This document shows positions 49,410 to 58,988 of a stretch of DNA of 64,000 nt, piece after piece. Numbering within the stretch: position 1 is the stretch's first letter; every line of letters starts with the position of its first letter. Position numbers and translations under genes: made by a program. Source of the DNA: Cephalotus follicularis (taxonomy: Eukaryota > Streptophyta > Magnoliopsida > Oxalidales > Cephalotaceae); assembly GCA_001972305.1 (NCBI GenBank), contig BDDD01001634.1, positions 132,457 through 196,456 on the forward strand, in the 5' to 3' direction. The notes beneath the pieces are model-generated. The model did not search any database and had not been told where the DNA came from. It saw only the letters and a program-made list of their open reading frames with translations.

Positions 49410-50533
49410 ATGAGTTATGCTCCGATAGTTCAGGCTAGAGTGTTTGCTATGGAGCTGAGTGCTGCAGTGGGGTCCGATGTTGTGATTGGAGGTACCATTC
49501 GACTCTTTCAGCTTCCAGCACGGGTTCTTATTGATCTGGGTTTATCCCATTCATTCATTGCATTGTATTTTGTCTCCCATGTTGGTTTGAGTCCTGAGTA
49601 CCTTCCTTTCCTGATGGAGGTATCCACACCACTCGGTGAGTCAACGACCACCGATCGAGTGTGTAGAGATTGTATTGTTGAGATTGATGATCATTGCTTG
49701 TTAGCCGATCTTATTGTTTTACCGGTGGATTGCCTAGATGTGATTCTTGGCATGGATTGGTTGTCTGGTAGCTTTGCTCATGTGGATTGTCATCGGAAAG
49801 TAGTGGTTTTCAGTTCTCCGAAACGACCACCTTTTCGATTTCTTAGCACCTTAGAGCCTTTGTTTGTTCCAATGATTTCGGCTTTACATGCGGACAGATT
49901 GTTACGACAGGGATGCTAGGGGTTTCTGGCACATGTGCTCGATACAGACAGATGGCGGCCGGAACTGGAGGACATTCCAGTGGTTTGCGAGTTCGGAGAT
50001 GTTTTTCCTCGGGATTTGACGTCGTTACCGCCAGACAGAGAGATAGAGTTTGTGATTGATTTGATACCAGGAACTGCACCGATTTCTCGAGCACCGTACC
50101 AAATGGCACCGATAGAATTGAAAGAGTTAAAGATACAGTTATAGAATCTTCTGGACAAAGGTTTTATAAGACCTAGTGCTTCGCCCTAGGGAGCACCTAT
50201 CCTTTTTGTCAAGAAGAAAGTTGGATCGCTCCGTATGTGTATTGACTACCGACAACTCAATAAAGTTACAGTGAAGAATAAGTACTCTCTACCGCACATT
50301 GATGAGCTGTTTGATAAGCTTAGAGGAGCGACAGTGTTTTCCAAGCTCGACTTGAGATTGGGCTACCACCAGTTGAAAGTCAGACCGGAGGATATTCCGA
50401 AGACGGCTTTCAGATCGAGATATGGCAATTATGAGTTCTTAGTTATGCCTTTTGGTGTGTCTAATGCTCCTGCGGCTTTCATGGACCTGATGAACCGAGT
50501 GTTCATGCATTATTTGGATCAGTTCATTGTAGT
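49410..50533 (+). pseudogene. Protease and RT palm (first part) of the nested Tekay element
   Basis: Protease: [53 protein letters not shown] (about 49430-49780). Linker: [19 protein letters not shown] (about 49980-50040). [55 protein letters not shown] (about 50240-50500). It ends at LDQFIVV where the copia LTR begins. Broken at a few places. Confidence 0.9.
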
Positions 50534-50651
50534 TGTTGACATTTATGTCTCAATTCCTAATTTTGATGATAACACATTTGCAACTAATGACTTTGTTTTG
50601 TGCAAGATAAGCAAGAAGATAAACCAGATACAAATCAGTTCAACCAGACAA

Positions 50652-50955
50652 ACTGTCGACTGTCAAATTGAAAGCGTCAGCGCTTCTGGGATTGTGAGTT
50701 TGAAGGCGACGAGAGTTAATATGAAAGAGTCAACTTCTAAAATTGCACAAAGCGCCAGCTCTCAAATTGAAAGTGGCGACAGTCTAGCACAAAGTGTCAG
50801 CAGTTTAATGTATAGAGTATTCAAAGCGCCAGCAGTCAAAATTCAATTACGAATGACACAAGGCATCAGCGTTACTAAGAGGCGACAGTTAATATTAAAC
50901 AGGCAGCACATGAAGCGTCGACGCTTATATTAAAACCGGCGACGCTTTGATCGGG
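50652..50955. repeat. GTCGAC/GCGTCAGC array in copia U3
   Basis: About ten units: TGTCGACTG, AAAGCGTCAGCGCTT, AAGGCGACG, AAAGCGCCAGC, AAGTGGCGACAG, AAGTGTCAGC, AGGCATCAGCG, GAAGCGTCGACGCTTAT, CCGGCGACGCTTTG. The same class of motif as in the gypsy LTRs, but here clearly 5' of the TATA box. Confidence 0.75.
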
Positions 50956-51062
50956 AATTACAGTCAGATGATATCTTATCAACGCACAATTTAAGGCCAA
51001 AGTGTCCAAAATTATTCCAACGGCTACAAGACATTACACAACGGCTCTATCACCAAAAATAG

Positions 51063-51071
51063 TATAAATAG
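51063..51071 (+). promoter_or_regulatory. TATA box of the copia LTR
   Basis: TATAAATAG about 530 bp into the LTR, with about 480 bp of LTR downstream, which sets U3 and R-U5. Confidence 0.75.
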
Positions 51072-51543
51072 GGCTCAAGAAAAACCAAGAAACATCAATC
51101 AAGTCATACAGTAATTATAGCATTACTCTAAGTTGTTCTTGTCTTATTTCAAACCATTATTGTGAGCAAATTTAGTCTATATGAAGCCTTTGAGAGGTGA
51201 TACAAAAAGCTATTCATTCTTGTATTTGTTCAAGTATTTGAGGGAAGTGAACCCTTGTGTGTGTGATTGAGGTCAATCACAACTATTGTATTCGAGGTCG
51301 GATACTAGTGGAAACTCAAGGAGATCCTTGAGAAAAGTGGACGTAGGCAAGGGATTAAGCTGAACCACTATAAAACTGTGTTTGCATTCTTCTACTCTAT
51401 CTCTTTATTTTGTTAGTATAATTATTTGAATATAATTGTTGTTTTTGAATTGTTAGTTTAATTTTTATTTTGGCTAATTTTTTGAAAAAGTTCATAACTT
51501 ATTTAAAGTCTACAATTCACCCCCCCTCTTGTAGTCTTTCAAT

Positions 51544-51555
51544 TGGTATCAGAGC
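51544..51555 (+). other. Primer-binding site, initiator-Met tRNA type
   Basis: TGGTATCAGAGC two bases after the LTR end. Confidence 0.9.
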
Positions 51556-51600
51556 CAGTAATCTCGTTATTCTTAAGTGTTAGAGATTTAAAGATCAAAA

Positions 51601-53218
51601 TGGCTATGAACTTTAATTCTAGTGAAAGCCAAAATATTTCAAAACCACCATTTTTTGATGGAAATAATTATAGTCATTGGAAAGCCAAAATGACTATTTT
51701 TATTCAATCTCTAGATTATAATCTTTGGGACCTAATTGTAGATGGTTCAAATTTACCTACCATTACTAATGAAAATGGTGAAATTATTTCAAAACCTAGG
51801 AATAAATATAATGATGATGATAGGAAAATAGTACAGTTGAATGCTAAGGCAAAACATGTAATCATATGTGCTATAAATTCAAATGAATTTAATAGAGTAT
51901 CTTCTTGTGTTTCGGCCAAAGACATGTGGGATAGACTTGAAGTAACATACGAAGGTACTAATCAAGTAAAAGAGGCCAAAATAAATATGCTTGTTCATGA
52001 ATATGAAATGTTTACTATGCATGATAATGAGGATATTAAGACTATGTTTACTCGATTTACCAATATCACTAATGCTCTACAAGCTCTAGGTAAAGTTTAT
52101 ACTAACAGTGAAATGGTAAGAAAAATCCTCAGGTGTTTGCCAAGAATATGGATGCCAAAGGTGACAGCTATCGAGGAAGCAAAAGACCTTAAAACTTTGC
52201 CTTTGGAGGACCTCCTAGTTCGTTAATGACTCACGAGTTGCCAATCATAAAAAAAGATGATGAAGAAGAAATGGAAAGGAAAAAGAAAAAAATTGTAGCC
52301 TTAAAATCATCTGCAAATGAGGAAATTGAGGAGGATAGCGATCAAGAGATGGCTTTAATTACGGGAAGATTCAAGAAATTTCTAGCAAGTAAGAAGAAAT
52401 TCGGAGGAAAAGTTTTTGAGAAAAACAATACTCAAAAAGGTGAGCCAAGTAAAATTGAAGAAATTATTTGTTACGAGTGTAACAAACCGGGACATTACAA
52501 AAGTGACTGTTCGAGACTTAAAAAGAAGGAGCAAGTAAAGAAAAAGAAAGCGATGATTGCTACTTGGGAAGATAGTGACGATTCCAGTTCAGATGAAGAA
52601 GCAAATGAGGAAGTCGCACAATTTGCTTTAATGGCTATTGAAGACGAAGAAGACTGTGATGAGATAACTTACGATGAACTTGTTTTATTAGTAAAATAGT
52701 ATACTTGCATTATTTCTGAATTAAAGAAAAAAATAAAATGTTTAAATATTGAAAATAAAGAATTAAAATCAGCTAGTATATTTTTGTTAGATAAAGACGA
52801 TAAAAATAAAATTGAAATTTTAGAAGAAGAAAATAAAAATCTTAAAATTGAAATAGATGCCTTGAAGAAAACATTTTCAAAATTTTCAAATAGTAGTGAA
52901 AAATTAGAAAAATTGTTAGGTATACAAAAATGTCTGTTTGATAAAGCAGGACTAGGATATGATGAAATGAATAACGTAAAACATTACCAAAATTTCTTTG
53001 ATAGGAAAAATAAGATTGAAAAAGAAAAAATTGAAATAGATTTTATCAAAAAGAAAAATTCTGTTGTTTCATGTAATTATTGTGGTAAAAATGGTCATAT
53101 TTCATCATCATGTTTTTATAAAAGTCATTTTATATCTAGATCAAAATTAAAGGTTAAAAAGATTTGGGTTCCAAAAAGAACTATTATAACTAACCCTCCT
53201 GGACCCAAAGTGACTTAG
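51601..53218 (+). pseudogene. gag region of the Sirevirus-like copia
   Basis: The N-terminal gag has the copia opening PPFFDGNNYSHWKAKM (about 51645-51690) and continues with CVSAKDMWDRLEVTYEGTNQ and NMLVHEYEMFTMHDNEDI (about 51905-52040). A zinc knuckle CYECNKPGHYKSDC lies at about 52470-52512. A Lys/Glu-rich, acidic and probably coiled-coil tail follows (about 52540-53040), then a second knuckle CNYCGKNGHISSSC at about 53074-53115. The long tail with a second knuckle is a Sirevirus trait. Broken at a few places. Confidence 0.85.
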
Positions 53219-53262
53219 GAACCAAAGTCTTCAACTTAAAAGTATTTAATTTGTAGATATGC

Positions 53263-56030
53263 TTGAAGACATCATCCAAAAGGAATCGCTGGTATCTCGA
53301 TAGTGGATGCTCCAAACATATGACCGGTGACAAAAGCTTATTTGTTACTTGGGAATCAAAAGACAGAGGAGATGTAACTTTTGGAGATAACGCGAAGGGA
53401 AAAATCAGTGGAATCGGATCAATAGGTAATAAAGAAATTATTATTACTAATGTATTGTATGTTGAAGGACTTAAACACAATCTCTTGAGCATAAGTCAAT
53501 TATGTGACAAGAATTGTAGAGTCATTTTTGAAAATACATCATGTAGAGTTGTAGACAACAACAATAACGCTACTACGTTTATTGGACAAAGAGAAGGCAA
53601 TGTATATGTTATGAATTTAAATGATCTACAAAATCAAAATGTTAAATGCATTGTCTCTTTAAATGAAAATAGTTGGATGTGGCATAGAAGGCTTGGTCAT
53701 GTGAGTATGAGAACTATTGCTAAAATTTTGAAACATGACTTTGTTAAAGGTCTTCCAAAATTGAGCTTTCAAAAAGATAAAATATGTGATGCTTGTCAAC
53801 AAGGAAAACAAATTAGAGCAAGTTTTAAATCAACCAACTTTGTCTCAACTTCTAGGCCACTTGAACTACTTCATATGGATCTTTTCGGTCCAATAAACAT
53901 AAGAAGGTTAGGTGGTAAGTCATATGCCTATGTTATTGTTGATGACTACACTAGGTACACATGGGTTTATTTTTTAGCACATAAAAGTGAAACTTTTACA
54001 TTCTTTGAAAATTTTTGTAAACTTGTTCAAAAAGAAAAAGGACTTTCTATTTTCAAAATTAGAAGTGATCATGGTAAAGAATTTGAAAATAATATTTTTG
54101 ATAATTATTGCATTGAAAATGGTTTTAAACATTAATTTCTATTTTAAAAATTAGAAGTGATCATGGTAAAGAATTTGAAAATAATATTTTTGATAATTAT
54201 TGCATTGAAAATGGTTTTAAACATGAATTTTCAACCCCTAGGACTCCTCAACAAAATGGAGTTGTTGAAAGGAAAAATAAAACCTTAGAAGAAATGACTA
54301 GAACCATGCTTTGCGAAAATGATCTTCCAAAGTATTTTTGGGTCGAAGCCACAAACACTGCATGTTATGTTTTAAATCGAACATCAATAAGGCCTATTCT
54401 CAAAAAGACTCCATATGAATTATGGAGGGGGAGAAAGCCTAACATTGGTTACTTTCGTACTTTCGGATGCAAATGCTTCATCCACAACAACGGAAAAGAA
54501 CATCTCGGTAAATTCGACTCCAAAGTCAATGAAGGTATATTTCTTGGTTATTCTAATACTAGTAGAGCATATAGATGTTTTAATAAAACAACGTTGCTTG
54601 TAGAAGAATCTATGCATGTTGTTTCCGATGAATCGAATACTATATATCCAAAACAAAAAGTTGATAGTATAGAATTTATTGAAAATAAAATTAATGATTT
54701 AAGTCTAGAAAATAAAAATGAGGAACCAAAACAAGAAATAATAGATAACTACCAAGAAAATCTTTATGATAAAACTTTGAAGGTAGTTAAAGGACATCCT
54801 CATGAGGCTATAATAGGTGATCCTAGGCAAGGCATAGTTACTAGGTCTTCTGTTAATCATAATTATATAGCATTTCTTTCTCAGATAGAACCTAAAAATA
54901 TAAAAGAGGCTGAGAATGATGATAATTGGATAATAGCTATGCAAGAGGAGTTAAACCAGTTTGAACGAAATAAAGTTTGGAATCTTGTACCTAGACCTAG
55001 TAATCATAATATTATTGGAACTAAATGGGTTTTTAGGAATAAAATGGATGATCAAGGTATAATTGTTAGAAATAAAGCTAGGCTGGTAGCTAAAGGATAT
55101 TCTCAAGAGGAAGGAATTGATTTCGATGAGTCATATGCACCTGTAGCTCGTTTAGAGTCTATTAGAATTTTGCTTGCATATGCATCTTTTAAAGATTTTA
55201 TACTTTATCAAATGGATGTAAAAAGTGCTTTTTTAAATGGTTTGATAAAAGAGGAAGTATATGTTGAACAACCACCTGGTTTTGAAAATCCACATTTTCC
55301 AAACCATGTTTTTAAACTTTCAAAAGCTTTGTATGGATTAAAACAAGCTCCTCGAGCTTGGTATGAAAAATTGAGTGGTTATTTGCTTAAAAATAATTTT
55401 AAAAGAGGATCAGTAGATATAACATTATTTACAAAATCTTTAAATGAAGATATTTTAATTGTACAAATATATGTCGATGATATTATATTTGGTTCGACTA
55501 ATGAAAGTTTGTGCAAGGATTTTGCTAAGATTATGCAGGATGAGTTCGAAATGAGTATGATGGGAGAATTGAATTTCTTCCTTGGACTACAAGTAAAACA
55601 ACTCAAAGATGGCATATTCATTAATCAATCAAAATACGTTAAAGATTTACTCAAGCGCTTTGGGATGGATAATGCAAAGAAAAGCAAAACTCCAATGAGT
55701 ACAACAACAAGGTTAGATAAAGATGAGCAAGGTAAATCAGTTGATCAAAACTATATAGAAGTATGATTGGATCTTTGCTTTATTTAACTGCTAGTAGACC
55801 AGATATTTTATTTAGTGTATGTTTATGTGCTCGTTTTCAAGCATGTCCCAAAGAATCACATCTTCATGCTGTCAAACGTATTTTTAAATACTTAGCATAT
55901 ACACCATCTTTAGGTTTATGGTATCCTAAAAATTCTACTTTTGATTTGCATACATATTCGGATGCTGATTTTGGAGGATACAAAGTTGATAGAAAAAGTA
56001 CTAGTGGTACTTGTCAGTTTTTAGGAAAAC
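53263..56030 (+). pseudogene. pol (protease, integrase, RT, RNase H) of the Sirevirus-like copia
   Basis: Protease RWYLDSGCSKHMTGD (about 53287-53330). Integrase zinc finger HRRLGHVSM to CDACQQGKQ (about 53683-53815), core [44 protein letters not shown] (about 53870-54100) and C-terminus [20 protein letters not shown] (about 54460-54530). [90 protein letters not shown] (about 54960-55500). RNase H start YSDADFGGYKVDRKSTSGTC (about 55950-56020). The reading leaves the family after QFLG. A few breaks. Confidence 0.9.
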
Positions 56031-56810
56031 CCGCGAAAAGGATCGAGGAGCAAAGGAGGGACATCTTGACGGAAGAGGAACACATTTTGATCCCAAAAAT
56101 CAAGATCCGTACCAAAAACCATCTTCTTTCTCATCCTAAACATCTTCTCTAATCACCCAATATAAGCGAAGTGTCTCTGTTCCTTAGCTGTCAATCTACT
56201 TCTTTATCTTAAACGTTTTTAATCCCAATTGCCGCGAAATATTCTTTTTTATAGACGCTTTTTCCGACAGCTGAAAAATTCAGCTTTGTCGACGGCGGAT
56301 TTTTAATCCGCAGCCGCGGAATTATTTTTTTTTATATATAAAATCGTTGATCGTGCACGGTTCTTTTTTTTATTTTTTTTTTATATTTTTTTATATATAT
56401 ATATATATAGTTGTATTTAATGATAAGTTAGTTAAAGTGTATTGGGATTGAGGTAAGATTTAGAACTCTTTCTAACAAGTAGATTTCCAAAACATTTTTA
56501 TAGACGTTAAACTAGAAAACAACCATGTTTTTGTTCAAGTTGCAGTAAAGCAAGTTACACTAGGAATTATTTTACTATAGCTTATAGATATACAAACCAA
56601 GATCTTACTACCTGTCCTAAAAATGGATTTGTATATCGTGATCATAATAGTGTAAAATATCCTTGAAAAAGTTTTTATTATGGTATCAGATTTTCAACAA
56701 CAAAGTAGGTATAGTGAACACGTGTTGTTGAAGGTCGACGATATATGAGTCGAAGCCATCACCTGTCACGATGGCTTAAAACGAAAAATGATTTGGTACT
56801 TTATTCGTAT
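56031..56810 (+). other. AT-rich non-coding segment with paired hairpins, next to assembly gap
   Basis: No family coding motif was recognised. Two perfect 7-bp-stem, 3-nt-loop hairpins lie close together: AGCTGAA-AAA-TTCAGCT at 56269-56285 and GCGGATT-TTT-AATCCGC at 56295-56311. Poly-T/TA runs (56326-56410) and two GTCGAC sites (about 56289 and 56732) follow. A GGTATCAGATTTTCAACA phrase at about 56683 is primer-site-like. It may be the 3' non-coding part of the Sirevirus, a clade known for palindromic motifs in its non-coding regions, or unrelated sequence joined at the gap. Confidence 0.4.
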
Positions 56811-56835
56811 NNNNNNNNNNNNNNNNNNNNNNNNN
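56811..56835. other. Assembly gap (25 N)
   Basis: A run of 25 N separates the copia side from gypsy RT sequence. The gypsy RT lacks the stretch between LDQFIVV (50533) and IVSGNGLS (56839), and the copia lacks its 3' LTR, so the real gap is probably larger than 25 bases. Confidence 0.95.
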
Positions 56836-58935
56836 ATATTGTTTCTGGTAATGGTTTATCAGTGGATCCATCGAAAGTAGAGGGAGTGAAAGATTGGAAA
56901 CAACCGACGAATGCTTCCGAAGTTCGCAACTTCTTGGGTTAGCAGGGTATTATCGTCGGTTTGTTGAGGGATTTTCCCGTATTGCTACACCGTTGACCAG
57001 ATTGACACAGAAGAACGCTGCCTTTGTATGGGATAACGATTGTGAAAGAAGTTTTCAACAGTTGAAAGACAGATTGATTTTCGCTCCTGTCCTAGCGTTG
57101 CTAGACGGGAACAAAGACTTTGTTGTATACATCGATACTTCTGGAAAGGGGCTTGGTTGTGTTCTTATGCAATACGGCAAAGTGATCGCATATGCATCGA
57201 GAAGGATCAAACCACATGAAGAAAACTACCCAGTGCATGACTTGGAGTTGGCAGCCATTGTCTTTGCTCTTGGAAAATGGCGCCACTACCTTTATGGGAC
57301 CAAATTCACAGTTTTCACTGATCATAAGAGTCTGAGATATCTCTTTTCACAGAAGGAATTGAACATGAGACAGAGAAGGTGGTTTGAGCTTCTTAATGAT
57401 TATGATTGTGATATCGAATATCATCCTGGAAAAGCCAATGTCGTTGCAGATGCATTGAGTCGCAAGTTGTCTTGTATGACTCTTTCCCATATACAGGTGC
57501 AACCTGCATTGCTTGACCGAATTAGAGATGCACAGATAGTGGATATTGAATTACAGAAAGTGGCTACTGCTATTGATGAAGTATTGAAACCCGATTTCTC
57601 TCTATCTACAGATGGGTTATTGAGATACAGGAACAGAATTTGCATTCCAGCCGATAGCGAGTTGAAGGAAGAGCTTCTTTCTCAAGCTCATAAATCTTGT
57701 CTCTCTGTTCATCCAGGGAGTACGAAGATGTATCGTGACCTAAAACTTAGCTATTGGTGGACTGCCATGAAGAGAGAAATTGCAGAGTTTGTATCGAGAT
57801 GCCTTACTTGTCAGCAAGTTAAGGCAGAGCACCAGAGACCGGCGGGCTTGCTCAGCCTTTGCTCATTCTTGAGTGGAAATGGGAGCACATTACCATGGAT
57901 TTCGTGTCTAGGTTGCCTCTGACCCGTGATAGACATGATGGTATTTGGGTTGTGGTCGATCGACTCACGAAGTCAGCCCACTTCCTACCGATTCGAATGA
58001 CTTATTCTAGAGAAAAGTTATCCAGATTGTTCATGAAAGAGATTGTTAAAGCACATGGAGCTCCTGTCAGCATTGTTTCGGATCAAGACTCTTGCTTCAC
58101 TTCCAGGTTTTGGAGGAAGTTACAGGTAGCTATGGGTACAGAATTGAGTTTCAGCACTGCTTTTCATCCCCAAACAGATGGGTTGTCCGAATGGACCATT
58201 CAGACTTTGGAGGACATGCTTCGAGCATGCGTTCTCGACTTTGGAGGTAGTTGGGATGACTACGTGCATTTGATTGAGTTCTCATATGACAACAGTTATC
58301 ACGAGAGCATACAAATGGCTCCCTATGAAGCCCTGTATGGTAGGAAGTGCCGATCGCCAGTTTGTTGGGATCAGGTCGGTGAAAAGAGTATTTTGGGGCC
58401 AGAGATTGTACAGATTACCGTAGAGAAAGTGAAATTGATTAGAGACCGATTGATTGTTGCACAGAGCAGACAGAAAAGCTATGCTAATGTTCATTGCAAA
58501 GGCTTGGAGTTTAGTATTGGTGACCATGTTTTCCTCAAAGTGTCGCTCACTAAAGGAGTCATGAGATTCGGGAAGAAAGGAAAGCTTTCTCCTCGTTTTA
58601 TTGGACCTTTCGAGGTATTGGATCGGATTGGCCAACTTTCTTATAGGCTTGCCTTGCCTCCAGCATTGTCGGGAGTGCATGATGTGTTCCATGTTTCTCA
58701 GTTGAGGAGATATGTTCGAGATCCTTCGCACATCATTGAGTTTGATCAGATTCAGTTGGAACCTGACTTATCGTTTACTGAGACTCCTATACATATTGTA
58801 GACCGACAGATCAGAGTTTTGTGGAACAAGACCATTCCTTTGGTCAGTGTTCTATGGCAGTATCATGGTTCTATGGATCGCACCTGGGAGCGCGAGGACG
58901 ATATGAGAGAGACATATCCTTTTCTCTTTGACTAA
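56836..58935 (+). pseudogene. RT thumb, RNase H, integrase and chromodomain-like tail of the nested Tekay element
   Basis: RT end [19 protein letters not shown] and [20 protein letters not shown] (about 56850-56990). RNase [60 protein letters not shown] and [18 protein letters not shown] (about 57130-57470). Integrase zinc finger [20 protein letters not shown] to [16 protein letters not shown] (about 57690-57845). Core [51 protein letters not shown] (about 57890-58220). GDHVFLKVSLTKGVMRFG, FHVSQLRRYVRDPSH and a tail ending TWEREDDMRETYPFLF (58780-58935), the pattern of a Tekay chromodomain. Long open frames; few breaks in this part. Confidence 0.95.
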
Positions 58936-58975
58936 TTGTTTGTTTGACCGATGAATCTGGGGACCAGATTCTTTT

Positions 58976-58988
58976 AAGGAGGGGAGAA
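58976..58988 (+). other. Polypurine tract
   Basis: AAGGAGGGGAGAA immediately before the 3' LTR. Confidence 0.9.

Larger units (their letters stand above)
50534..51541 (+). repeat. 5' LTR (1.0 kb) of the Sirevirus-like copia
   Basis: TGTTGACATT to GTAGTCTTTCA, next to the primer site. The target at the left is GTAGT (50529-50533); the right duplication cannot be seen because of the gap. A palindrome array (50652-50955) lies upstream of a clear TATA box. Confidence 0.9.
50534..56810 (+). mobile_element. Ty1/copia Sirevirus-like (SIRE/Maximus) element, 3' end lost at assembly gap
   Basis: A 1.0 kb LTR (50534-51541) is followed by an initiator-Met primer site (51544-51555), gag, protease, integrase, RT and RNase H in copia order. 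Wording such as [39 protein letters not shown] and RKSTSGTCQFLG, and a second zinc knuckle in a long coiled-coil gag tail, point to the SIRE/Maximus clade. Recognisable RNase H ends near 56030. No 3' LTR is present before the N run, so the copy is incomplete here. About four to six breaks plus the missing end. The AT-rich, well-kept reading frames suggest a fairly recent insertion. Confidence 0.9.

Noticed and set aside
53190-55621. Minus-strand frames across the copia gag-pol
   Set aside because: Shadows of the plus-strand coding region; AT-rich third positions keep the opposite strand open.
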